Shown: positions 1-6,217 of the stretch, piece after piece
Layout: every line of letters begins with the position of its first letter
How positions within the stretch are numbered: position 1 is the first letter of the stretch
Assembly: GCA_900540235.1 (NCBI GenBank)
Contig: UQEY01000052.1
Location: 1 to 11,184 of the forward strand
DNA from: an uncultured Eubacteriales bacterium
GTDB lineage: Bacteria > Bacillota > Clostridia > Oscillospirales > Acutalibacteraceae
Direction of reading: 5' to 3'
DNA: 11,184 bases
The notes under the pieces: generated by a model
Seen by the model: the letters and a program-made list of their open reading frames with translations, nothing else
Databases searched by the model: none
Told to the model about the DNA's origin: nothing
Made by a program: the position numbers and the translations under genes

Positions 1-54
1 AGCGCAACCTTGCCAAGGTTGAGGTAGCGAGTTCGAGCCTCGTCATCCGCTCCA
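1..54 (+). tRNA. tRNA-Gly (GCC anticodon), 3' part only
   Basis: The window opens inside a tRNA. The anticodon stem CAACC (5-9) pairs with GGTTG (17-21) around the loop TTGCCAA, placing anticodon GCC at 12-14. The T arm is GCGAG / loop TTCGAGC / CTCGT (27-43), followed by the 3' acceptor strand CATCCGC (44-50), discriminator T51 and an encoded CCA (52-54). The 5' acceptor strand and D arm lie outside the window, so the gene is partial only because of the cut. GCC reads glycine codons GGC and GGT. Confidence 0.95.
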
Positions 55-64
55 AAACAAAAAA

Positions 65-87
65 GACACCTTCGGGTGTCTTTTTTT
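65..87 (+). terminator. Intrinsic terminator of the tRNA unit
   Basis: GACACC (65-70), tetraloop TTCG (71-74) and GGTGTC (75-80) form a perfect 6-bp hairpin with a stable UUCG loop, followed by seven T. It lies 10 bases after the tRNA CCA end, so it closes the tRNA transcript before the glycosidase gene. Confidence 0.93.
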
Positions 88-113
88 GTTTTATATATTT
101 TAATTAGTTTATA

Positions 114-143
114 TTGCTTTATTATAGATTAATATGATATTAT
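114..143 (+). promoter_or_regulatory. Candidate promoter of the GH18 lipoprotein gene
   Basis: TTGCTT (114-119) and TATTAT (138-143) are spaced by 18 bases upstream of the start at 174. The stretch is extremely A+T-rich, so other -10-like hexamers such as TATAGT (141-146) are nearby and the assignment is weak. A promoter is expected here because the tRNA terminator lies immediately upstream. The ribosome site of the gene is AAGGGG (160-165), 8 bases before ATG. Confidence 0.35.
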
Positions 144-173
144 AGTAATATAAAATAATAAGGGGTATTCATC

Positions 174-1592
174 ATGAAAAAAGCAACTAAATTATTATCG
201 GTTTTGTTATGCGTTGTTTTGATAACATCGCTTTTCTCCGCTTGTTCGCCAAACGGTAAAGCAATAATGAGCGATACATATGCAAATTATGACAATCTTG
301 CAAAAACGAGTGTTACAATTAAACCTGACGGCAAAGAAACGAGCAGCTTTAAACTTTCGGGCAAAGCCGAAGAAAACAATTATGTAACAGTCGACCTCGG
401 CAAGAAAACAGATTTTAACACTGTTGTGTTAAAGGAAAACGGAAAGAAAGTTACGCTTTTTGAAATTTACGCAAGCAATGATAAAGATGAAAATTATACA
501 TTTCTTTATCAAAGCGACTGTATTGAGGGCGGTCATACTTGCTATGTCGGTGATGTTAGCTACAGATACCTGCGTATTTTTGTTAACGAAGCTTCCGGTA
601 AATTCAAGCTTTATGATATAGGCGTATATAATATTAAATCGGAAAAGGCAAAGAATTTGCGTGTTAATTCTTATCTTGTAGTAAATGATATAAGTGAAGA
701 AACCGATTTTTCAATGCTTGATGCATTAACCGATATTATTCTGTTTGGTACTGCAAAATATGATGCAAAGGGTAATATTATTTTTGTTGACGGCGACGGC
801 AATCAAATTGACGAAAAAGTATATGCCGATAAAATCGCAATTTTAAAAAATGCGGCAAAGGGTAAAAAAATAAATCTTTTATGCGATATTGCAATGCCTT
901 ACGGCAATGATAATGCCGATATTATTTCAATGCTGAGCGAGGAAAATGTTGATAATACAGTCAAAAATATTAAAGCGTTTGTTGATAAGTACGATTTTGA
1001 CGGCTTTGATATGGACTACGAATTTCCGAATAGTAAAAATGAATGGAAATTGTTTAATACATTTTTAAGAAAAATAGACAATGCTCTCGGTGATAAAATT
1101 TTGTCGCTTGCTGTTGCTCCTTGGGATTTGCAGTTTGACGAAGATGTAATAAAAATAATTGATAGGGCGGAGGTAATGCTTTACGATATGTTTACCGCTC
1201 ACGGCTATCATTCTATTTTCCCTGTTACCGTTAACGGAATTAACAAAATGCTTCAAGGCGGTTTTGATTCAAAACAGCTTGACCTCGGTGTGCCGTTTTA
1301 TTCAAGACCTACAAACAAACTTGCTTATTGGGGCAACTATAATCAATATGACGGCAAGCTTGATAAGTATACAAATTTAATCTATTTTAACGATTTTGAT
1401 CACGACGGCAACCCTATGACTGCGCCACAGTATATTAACTCTTATCAGATGATATCGGACAAAACGGCTTTTGCCGTTGATGCTAATCTTGGTGGAATTA
1501 TGATTTGGCATATGACTTGCGATTTGCCTTATGACAATGAATTATCACTTTTCAGAGCGATTAATGAAACAAAAAATTTAAAACAGAAATAG
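174..1592 (+). CDS. Lipoprotein with discoidin-like domain and GH18 glycosidase domain
   Basis: This is a predicted surface-anchored glycoside hydrolase of 472 residues. Residues 1-23 are a signal peptide (Lys-Lys, then a hydrophobic core) ending at FSA-C24, a lipobox-like site with an unusual Phe at -3, so lipid anchoring at Cys24 is probable. Residues about 50-155 look like an F5/8-type C (CBM32-like) domain: YVTVDLG, then FEIYASND and YRYLRIFV. Residues about 160-465 form a GH18 barrel. The diagnostic DGxDxDxE motif is intact at 276-283 (DGFDMDYE), with Glu283 as expected acid/base, and the C-terminal GGIMIWHM fits the last barrel strand. Known GH18 members cleave beta-1,4-GlcNAc linkages in chitin, N-glycans or peptidoglycan; the substrate cannot be read here. 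It is monocistronic, with its own terminator. The alternative is a non-enzymatic GH18 lectin, but the catalytic motif argues against it. Confidence 0.9.
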   Translation: MKKATKLLSVLLCVVLITSLFSACSPNGKAIMSDTYANYDNLAKTSVTIKPDGKETSSFKLSGKAEENNYVTVDLGKKTDFNTVVLKENGKKVTLFEIYASNDKDENYTFLYQSDCIEGGHTCYVGDVSYRYLRIFVNEASGKFKLYDIGVYNIKSEKAKNLRVNSYLVVNDISEETDFSMLDALTDIILFGTAKYDAKGNIIFVDGDGNQIDEKVYADKIAILKNAAKGKKINLLCDIAMPYGNDNADIISMLSEENVDNTVKNIKAFVDKYDFDGFDMDYEFPNSKNEWKLFNTFLRKIDNALGDKILSLAVAPWDLQFDEDVIKIIDRAEVMLYDMFTAHGYHSIFPVTVNGINKMLQGGFDSKQLDLGVPFYSRPTNKLAYWGNYNQYDGKLDKYTNLIYFNDFDHDGNPMTAPQYINSYQMISDKTAFAVDANLGGIMIWHMTCDLPYDNELSLFRAINETKNLKQK

Positions 1593-1600
1593 AACCTTAA

Positions 1601-1634
1601 AACGCTGTAAGCCTTGTGTTTACGGCGTTTTTTT
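1601..1634 (+). terminator. Intrinsic terminator after the GH18 gene
   Basis: AACGCTGTAA (1601-1610) pairs with TTACGGCGTT (1620-1629) with one T-G wobble, loop 1611-1619, followed by a T run to 1634. It starts 9 bases after the stop codon and separates this gene from the sulfur operon leader. Confidence 0.92.
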
Positions 1635-1691
1635 CTTTTTGCAAAAAACAAAAAAGTAATCGTTTTAAAAATTTTTCAAAAAAATACTAAA

Positions 1692-1712
1692 AACCTATTG
1701 ACAAAATAGGTT
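1692..1712 (+). promoter_or_regulatory. Palindromic operator-like site over the metY -35 box
   Basis: AACCTATT (1692-1699) and AATAGGTT (1705-1712) form a perfect 8-bp inverted repeat with a 5-base centre GACAA. The -35 hexamer TTGACA (1698-1703) lies inside it, so a dimeric repressor bound here would block RNA polymerase. Sulfur genes of Firmicutes are often controlled by Rrf2-family regulators such as CymR, which bind similar A+T-rich palindromes. Assignment to that family is a guess from context; the palindrome itself is certain. Confidence 0.6.
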
Positions 1713-1726
1713 ATATCGTGTATAGT
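1698..1726 (+). promoter_or_regulatory. Sigma-A-type promoter of the leader peptide-metY-cysK unit
   Basis: TTGACA (1698-1703, consensus) and TATAGT (1721-1726, 5 of 6) are separated by exactly 17 bases. Transcription should start near 1733, giving about 225 bases of leader before metY. This is the best-matching promoter seen in the window. Confidence 0.85.
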
Positions 1727-1744
1727 GTAGACATCACAGAGAAA

Positions 1745-1790
1745 GCCTACAAACCTTGTAGGTGATAAGGGAAATATTAAGGAGATATTT
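1745..1790 (+). other. Two hairpins in the 5' leader before the leader peptide
   Basis: CCTACAA (1746-1752) pairs with TTGTAGG (1756-1762) around a 3-base loop, extended by a G-T pair at 1745/1763. It has no T run, so it is not a terminator. A second, weak A+T stem (AAATAT 1772-1777 with ATATTT 1785-1790) presents the leader peptide ribosome site AAGGAG (1779-1784) in its loop. The first could stabilise the 5' end of the RNA or tune initiation on the leader peptide; no function is demonstrated by sequence. Confidence 0.5.
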
Positions 1791-1792
1791 TT

Positions 1793-1867
1793 ATGACTAA
1801 GATTTATAACAAATTAACAGTCGCAAACATTAAAAATCAACGAATGTGCTTTCGATGTTGCAAATAA
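1793..1867 (+). CDS. Cysteine-rich leader peptide, 24 residues, upstream of metY-cysK
   Basis: A small gene starts at ATG 1793 behind the strong ribosome site AAGGAG (1779-1784, 8 bases spacing). It encodes 24 residues beginning MTKIYNKLTV and ending RMCFRCCK, then TAA at 1865-1867. Cys codons are at 1847 (TGC), 1856 (TGT) and 1859 (TGC): three of the last six sense codons, and the only Cys in the peptide. The body is basic, with no signal peptide or membrane segment. Its position between a good promoter and two cysteine/methionine biosynthesis genes, plus the end-loaded Cys codons, fits a regulatory leader peptide whose translation senses charged tRNA-Cys. Cys-rich upstream peptides acting as cysteine-responsive attenuators are known in mycobacteria; this one would work by a different, SD-masking architecture. 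Coding status is inferred from the start signals and context. Confidence 0.82.
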   Translation: MTKIYNKLTVANIKNQRMCFRCCK

Positions 1868-1945
1868 ACCTCAAACACTATTTTAGCTTAAAATTCAAAC
1901 TTTAAAATTTACAATAGAAATCAAAATAATTTTTAACATCGAAAG
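1849..1945 (+). promoter_or_regulatory. Long-range stem masking the metY ribosome site (attenuator)
   Basis: CTTTCGATGTT (1849-1859), which lies across the Cys codons of the leader peptide, is perfectly complementary to AACATCGAAAG (1935-1945). The 3' strand includes AAAG of the metY Shine-Dalgarno AAAGGA (1942-1947), 10 bases before the metY ATG. Pairing continues with G1860-T1934 and, past one mismatch, 1862-1865 with 1929-1932. The roughly 70-base loop is A+T-rich with no strong structure. A local alternative, CAACG (1838-1842) with TGTTG (1856-1860), competes with the long stem. No T run follows, so the mechanism would be translational rather than terminator-based. The pairing is seen; the regulatory logic is inferred. 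Confidence 0.72.
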
Positions 1946-1957
1946 GAAATAAATATT

Positions 1958-3244
1958 ATGTCAGAATATAAGTATCATTTTGAAACACTTCAACTCCATG
2001 TAGGTCAGGAAGAACCTGATTCGGCAACAGATTCAAGAGCTGTTCCTATTTATCAAACAACTTCATATGTATTCAAAAACAGTGACCACGCTCAGGCGAG
2101 ATTCGGTCTTGCAGATGCAGGTAACATTTACGGCAGACTTACAAACTCAACTCAGGATGTCTTTGAAAAGAGAGTTGCCGCTCTTGAAGGCGGTGTGGCT
2201 GCTCTTGCAACAGCTTCGGGTGCTGCCGCTCTTGCTTACACATTCCAGGCTCTTGCTCAGGCAGGTGACCACATTGTTTCTGCAAAAACAATTTACGGCG
2301 GTACTTATAACTACCTTGAGCATACTTTTTCACAGTTTGGTGTAAACACAACATTTGTTGACCCTGATGACCTTTCAAATTTTGAAAACGCAATTCAGGA
2401 TAATACAAAGGCAATCTTTATTGAAACACTCGGCAACCCAAATTCAAATCTTATTGATATTAAGGCACTTGCAGATATTGCTCATTCACACAACATCCCT
2501 CTTGTTATTGACTCAACATTTGCTACACCTTACCTTTTAAGACCTATCGAATACGGTGCAGATATCGTAGTTCACAGTGCTACAAAGTTTATCGGCGGTC
2601 ACGGCACAACTCTCGGCGGTGTGATTGTTGACAGCGGTAATTTTGATTGGAGAGCAAGCGGTAAATATCCTCAAATTGCTGACCCTAACCCAAGTTACCA
2701 CGGCGTTTCATTCCAAGATGCAGCAGGTCCGGCAGCATTTGTAACATACATCCGTGCTATCATTCTTCGTGATACCGGTGCTACAATTTCACCGTTTAAC
2801 GCATTCCTTCTTCTTCAAGGTCTTGAAACTCTTTCACTTCGTGTTGAACGCCATGTTGAAAACACAAAGAAAGTTATCGAATACCTTGTTAATAACCCTA
2901 AGGTTGAAAAGGTTAACCATCCGAGTATCGACCCAAGATATAAGGACCTTTATAACGAATATTTCCCTAACGGCGCAGGCTCTATCTTCACATTTGAAAT
3001 CAAGGGCGGTGAAGCTGAAGCTAAGAAGTTTATCGACAGCTTGCAGATTTTCTCTATCCTTGCAAATGTAGCAGATGTTAAGTCGCTCGTTATCCACCCG
3101 GCAACAACAACCCACAGCCAGCTTAGCCCTGAAGAACTTGCTGAACAGGATATTAAGCCTAATACAATCAGACTTTCTATCGGTACAGAACATATCGATG
3201 ATATTATTCACGATCTCGACCAAGCATTCGCTGCGATTGACTAA
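1958..3244 (+). CDS. metY: O-acetylhomoserine sulfhydrylase (PLP-dependent)
   Basis: This 428-residue protein matches the usual length of MetY-type O-acetylhomoserine aminocarboxypropyltransferases of the Cys/Met-metabolism PLP family. The family converts O-acetylhomoserine plus sulfide to homocysteine in the cytoplasm, feeding methionine synthesis; some members use methanethiol to make methionine directly. Family signatures are PIYQTTSYVF near residue 31, GNIYGRLTNST near 55, ATASGAAAL, VIDSTFATPYL and SATKFIGGHGTTLGG, where Lys210 is the expected PLP Schiff-base lysine. The GGHGTTLGG and NFDW segments favour MetY over cystathionine gamma-synthase or lyase, but PLP-family annotation can swap neighbours. 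The start at 1958 uses AAAGGA (1942-1947), which is partly buried in the leader stem. It is followed after 36 bases by cysK, so both are probably co-transcribed and co-regulated by the leader. Confidence 0.93.
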   Translation: MSEYKYHFETLQLHVGQEEPDSATDSRAVPIYQTTSYVFKNSDHAQARFGLADAGNIYGRLTNSTQDVFEKRVAALEGGVAALATASGAAALAYTFQALAQAGDHIVSAKTIYGGTYNYLEHTFSQFGVNTTFVDPDDLSNFENAIQDNTKAIFIETLGNPNSNLIDIKALADIAHSHNIPLVIDSTFATPYLLRPIEYGADIVVHSATKFIGGHGTTLGGVIVDSGNFDWRASGKYPQIADPNPSYHGVSFQDAAGPAAFVTYIRAIILRDTGATISPFNAFLLLQGLETLSLRVERHVENTKKVIEYLVNNPKVEKVNHPSIDPRYKDLYNEYFPNGAGSIFTFEIKGGEAEAKKFIDSLQIFSILANVADVKSLVIHPATTTHSQLSPEELAEQDIKPNTIRLSIGTEHIDDIIHDLDQAFAAID

Positions 3245-3280
3245 TTTAGAATTTTTGATTAATTAAGGAGATTTTTTACT

Positions 3281-4210
3281 ATGGCTATCTATAAATCAGC
3301 ACTTGACCTTGTTGGCAATACCCCACTTGTTGAGGCACAGAATTTTGAAAAAGCAAACGAACTTGAAGCAACGGTTCTTGTTAAACTTGAATATTTTAAC
3401 CCTGCCGGTTCTGTTAAAGACAGAATCGCAAAGGCAATCATTGAAGATGCGGAAGAAAAGGGCGTACTCAAGCCTGATTCGGTAATCATTGAACCTACAA
3501 GCGGTAACACCGGTATCGGTCTTGCAGCAGTAGCAGCTTCAAAGGGTTACAGACTTATCATCACAATGCCTGAAACCATGAGCGTTGAAAGAAGAAATCT
3601 TATGAAAGCTTACGGTGCCGAACTTGTATTGACAGATGGTGCAAAGGGTATGAAGGGCGCTATTGCAAAGGCTGACGAACTTGCTAAGGAACTTCCAAAC
3701 AGCTTTATTCCGGGTCAGTTTACTAACCCTGTTAACCCTGAAACTCACAAGAAAACCACCGGTCCTGAAATTTGGAAGGATACAGAGGGTAAAGTTGATA
3801 TCTTCGTTGCCGGTGTCGGTACAGGCGGTACTGTTTCAGGTGTCGGTGAATACCTCAAGAGTCAGAACCCTGATGTTAAGGTTGTAGCGGTTGAACCTGC
3901 AACATCACCGGTTCTTTCAAAGGGCACAGCAGGTCCGCACAAAATTCAGGGTATCGGCGCAGGTTTCGTTCCTGATACTCTTAACACAAAGATTTATGAC
4001 GAAGTTCTTCCGGTACAAAATGAAGACGCTTTCGCAACAGGTAAGGAATTTGCAAAACAAGAGGGTGTACTTGTAGGTATTTCAAGCGGTGCGGCTCTTT
4101 TTGCGGCAAAAGAACTTGCTAAAAGACCTGAAAACAAGGGCAAAACTATAGTAGCTCTTTTACCTGATACAGGTGACAGATATTTGTCTACTCCGCTTTT
4201 TAGCGAGTAA
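3281..4210 (+). CDS. cysK: Cysteine synthase (O-acetylserine sulfhydrylase)
   Basis: This 309-residue fold-type II PLP enzyme forms cysteine from O-acetylserine and sulfide. The PLP lysine is Lys46 in NPAGSVKDR; the substrate-binding TSGNTG loop is at 73-78; the phosphate-binding GTGGT loop is at 180-184; the PLP-ring-contacting SSG is at 268-270. IQGIGAGFVP, typical of CysK/CysM, is also present. Length and motifs fit CysK closely. The ribosome site AAGGAG (3265-3270) is strong and unstructured, unlike that of metY, so cysK could be translated independently on the same mRNA. No cysE (serine acetyltransferase) is in the window. Together with metY it covers the sulfide-fixing steps to both cysteine and homocysteine, which fits a cysteine-sensing leader upstream. 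Confidence 0.95.
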   Translation: MAIYKSALDLVGNTPLVEAQNFEKANELEATVLVKLEYFNPAGSVKDRIAKAIIEDAEEKGVLKPDSVIIEPTSGNTGIGLAAVAASKGYRLIITMPETMSVERRNLMKAYGAELVLTDGAKGMKGAIAKADELAKELPNSFIPGQFTNPVNPETHKKTTGPEIWKDTEGKVDIFVAGVGTGGTVSGVGEYLKSQNPDVKVVAVEPATSPVLSKGTAGPHKIQGIGAGFVPDTLNTKIYDEVLPVQNEDAFATGKEFAKQEGVLVGISSGAALFAAKELAKRPENKGKTIVALLPDTGDRYLSTPLFSE

Positions 4211-4244
4211 TATTTTCAGATATAATATTTCCCTTATATCATTA

Positions 4245-4286
4245 AAGTCAAGGCTCGAGCCGAAAGGTTCGGGTCTTGGCTTTTTT
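4245..4286 (+). terminator. Intrinsic terminator after cysK
   Basis: A 17-bp stem joins 4245-4261 to 4266-4282 around a GAAA tetraloop, with four G-T wobbles and no mismatch, followed by T to 4286. A smaller hairpin (GATATAA 4219-4225 with TTATATC 4234-4240) sits just upstream. Confidence 0.93.
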
Positions 4287-4374
4287 AATAGTGTTTTTTA
4301 TGCTCAAAAGCACTAATATATTGAATAATTATCTGCCAAAATCAGCAAAATATAATAAAATTCATAATTTATTA

Positions 4375-4410
4375 TTGATATTAATTTGACAAAGTGTTAA
4401 AATCTATAAT
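4375..4410 (+). promoter_or_regulatory. Candidate promoter of the biotin-enzyme operon
   Basis: Two overlapping options exist. TTGATA (4375-4380) with TAAAAT (4398-4403) has a proper 17-base spacer. TTGACA (4386-4391) and TATAAT (4405-4410) are both perfect hexamers but only 13 bases apart, too close for normal sigma-A use. The start would lie near 4410-4417, giving about 60 bases before the GTG at 4475. Nothing else is visible in 4287-4474 beyond A+T-rich sequence. Confidence 0.5.
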
Positions 4411-4474
4411 AGGCAAATTTGGAATATTTTATTTTTTCTAAATACTCTGTCACATTTTCAAGGAGGAAAAAACA

Positions 4475-5788
4475 GTGAACGATTCAAAAGCACTTAAAAG
4501 ACTTGAAGCACTTTTTGATGACGGCTCATTTACCGAGATTGACGCTTATGCCAAGTCGGCAGACGGTTCGGTTGAGGTTGTTGCCGGTTTCGGAACAGTG
4601 AATGAGTGTGCAGTGTATGCGTTTTCTCAGGATATTACTGTTGATAACGGTGCTGTAAGTGTTGCACAGTGTGCTAAAATTAAAAAGATTTATGATCTCG
4701 CATTAAAAACCGGTTGCCCGGTTATCGGTGTGTACGATTCAAACGGTGTTAAGCTTACCGAAGGTTTTGAAGTAATGAATGCTTACGGTGAACTTGTAAA
4801 AGCTTCAACATCAATGAGCGGCGTTTGCCCTCAGATTTCTCTTGTCGCAGGCTCTTGCCTCGGTACTTCTGCTCTTATTGCCAATATGGCTGATGTAGTG
4901 GTTGCGGTTAAGGACGCTGATTTTTATGTATCGGCTCCGAGTGATGTTACAGCGCAGGAAAGCTATGAAGCAGGAACAGTTGATGTTCTTTGCGATGATT
5001 TCGACAATGCGGTTGCCGAAGTTAAGAATATTGTATCGCTTCTCCCGTCAAATAACATTTCTCCTGCACCTCTTTTTGAGTTTGCAAATCCAAGCACTTT
5101 CGCAAATGACGGCGACGATGCTATGACAATTATTAATTCAATCGCTGACGAGGGTTCGGTTGTTGAACTTAAAGGCGGTTACAGTGAAGATAAGTGCAAA
5201 ACTGCTCTTGCAACGGTTATGGGCACAACAGTCGGTTTTGTCGGCTTTGAGGGTAAGCCTATCTGCCCTTGCTGTTCATATAAGGCTGAGGCTATTGTTA
5301 AGCTTTGCGACGCTTATTCAATTCCGGTTATTACTCTTGTTAACGCAAACGGCGCTGTTAATAAGGCTGGCAAAGAAAATCAGTGCTTAACTGCATTTAC
5401 CAAGCTTACAAGTGCTTATGCAACAGCTACAACTCCTAAGATTTCTGTTATCACAGGCGACGCAGTCGGCATTGCTTACATTGCACTTGCAGGTAATGGC
5501 GCTAACGCTGACTTTACTTTTGCTTGGGACAACAGTACGGCTTCTCCTCTTGCTTGCGAATCTGCTGTTCAGTTCTTGTTTAATGACAGGCTTGCAAACG
5601 GCGAAAGCAAGGCGGACCTTGAGAAGGAATATAAAGAAACTGTTGCTTCACCGTTTACTGCTGCGGCTTGCGGTGCGGTTGACGATATCTTTGCTCCTGC
5701 CGATACCCGTGCTAAGGTTATTGCCGCACTTGATATTCTTGCCGGCAAGAGAGAAAATACATTACCAAGAAAACATTCTGTTAAATAA
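4475..5788 (+). CDS. Carboxyltransferase-domain subunit (12S/MmdA-like, divergent)
   Basis: A 437-residue homologue of biotin-dependent acyl-CoA carboxyltransferases (methylmalonyl-CoA decarboxylase alpha, transcarboxylase 12S, propionyl-CoA carboxylase beta). It starts at GTG 4475 behind a perfect AAGGAGGA (4460-4467). RLEALFDDGSFTEID (9-23) matches the family N-terminus, so the usual first 60 or so residues are missing; VYAFSQDITVDNG and the C-terminal GAVDDIFAPADTRAKV also match. The usual ~510-525 residues are reduced by this and by internal gaps. Conserved glycine motifs are altered: SGGAR becomes SNGVK (89-93), GPCAGGA becomes GSCLGTS (126-132), YGGxY becomes VGIAY (331-335), and the ANQP region is replaced by ICPCC (263-267). 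It heads the operon, 16 bases before the biotin carrier. It is either an acyl-CoA carboxyltransferase with altered substrate or a structural partner; I cannot decide. Confidence is for the family. Confidence 0.8.
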   Translation: MNDSKALKRLEALFDDGSFTEIDAYAKSADGSVEVVAGFGTVNECAVYAFSQDITVDNGAVSVAQCAKIKKIYDLALKTGCPVIGVYDSNGVKLTEGFEVMNAYGELVKASTSMSGVCPQISLVAGSCLGTSALIANMADVVVAVKDADFYVSAPSDVTAQESYEAGTVDVLCDDFDNAVAEVKNIVSLLPSNNISPAPLFEFANPSTFANDGDDAMTIINSIADEGSVVELKGGYSEDKCKTALATVMGTTVGFVGFEGKPICPCCSYKAEAIVKLCDAYSIPVITLVNANGAVNKAGKENQCLTAFTKLTSAYATATTPKISVITGDAVGIAYIALAGNGANADFTFAWDNSTASPLACESAVQFLFNDRLANGESKADLEKEYKETVASPFTAAACGAVDDIFAPADTRAKVIAALDILAGKRENTLPRKHSVK

Positions 5789-5804
5789 TGGAGGATAATA
5801 TATT

Positions 5805-6200
5805 ATGAAAAATTATACAATTACCGTAAACGGAACACCTTATAATGTTACTGTTGAAGAGGGCGCAGGCACTCCTGTTGCCGCTGCTCCTGTAGCTGCT
5901 GCCGCTCCTGCTCCTGCACCGGCTGCCGCTCCTGCACCGGCTCCTGCCGCTGCACCAAAGGCTGCTGCTCCTCAGGGTTCTGCCGGCTCAGTTAAGGTTG
6001 AAGCTCCTATGCCGGGTACTATCCTTGATGTTAAGGTTAGCGTCGGCGATTCAGTTTCAAGCGGTTCTGTTCTTTGCATTCTTGAAGCTATGAAGATGGA
6101 AAACGAAATTGTTGCTCCTCAGGACGGTACTGTTGCATCAATCAATGTTGCTAAGAGTGACAGCGTTGAAGCAGGACAGGTTATCATCACATTAAACTAA
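5805..6200 (+). CDS. Biotin carboxyl carrier subunit (1.3S/gamma type)
   Basis: This 131-residue protein carries the mobile biotin arm. The C-terminal domain (about 62-131) is a biotinyl/lipoyl fold with EAMKMENEI; Lys97 is the biotinylation site (expected modifier BirA, not in the window). Residues 1-20 are a conserved N-terminal segment seen in decarboxylase biotin subunits. A low-complexity Ala/Pro linker at about 23-57 acts as a flexible tether. KVEAPMPGTI opens the biotin domain, as is usual. The ribosome site GGAGG (5790-5794) lies just after the stop of the preceding gene. It would shuttle carboxyl groups between its two operon partners. The AMKM motif excludes a lipoyl protein. Confidence 0.93.
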   Translation: MKNYTITVNGTPYNVTVEEGAGTPVAAAPVAAAAPAPAPAAAPAPAPAAAPKAAAPQGSAGSVKVEAPMPGTILDVKVSVGDSVSSGSVLCILEAMKMENEIVAPQDGTVASINVAKSDSVEAGQVIITLN

Positions 6201-6217
6201 TACAAGAGGTGTCATAA

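Noticed and set aside
1733..1957. T-box or SAM riboswitch controlling metY
   Set aside because: No T-box consensus (AGGGTGG-type), no specifier stem and no S-box core or downstream terminator is visible; the leader peptide and SD-masking stem explain the region better.
2139..2414. Minus-strand open frame of 91 codons in metY
   Set aside because: It is a shadow of the real gene: Gln/Leu-rich from the complementary strand, with no start signals.
4300..4389. Possible 29-codon ORF (ATG 4300 to TGA 4387-4389) upstream of the biotin operon
   Set aside because: It has no ribosome site, overlaps the candidate promoter region and has A+T-driven composition; nothing suggests a leader peptide.
4386..4410. 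TTGACA and TATAAT pair as a consensus promoter
   Set aside because: The spacer is only 13 bases, too short for normal sigma-A recognition; the overlapping pair at 4375-4403 with a 17-base spacer is preferred.
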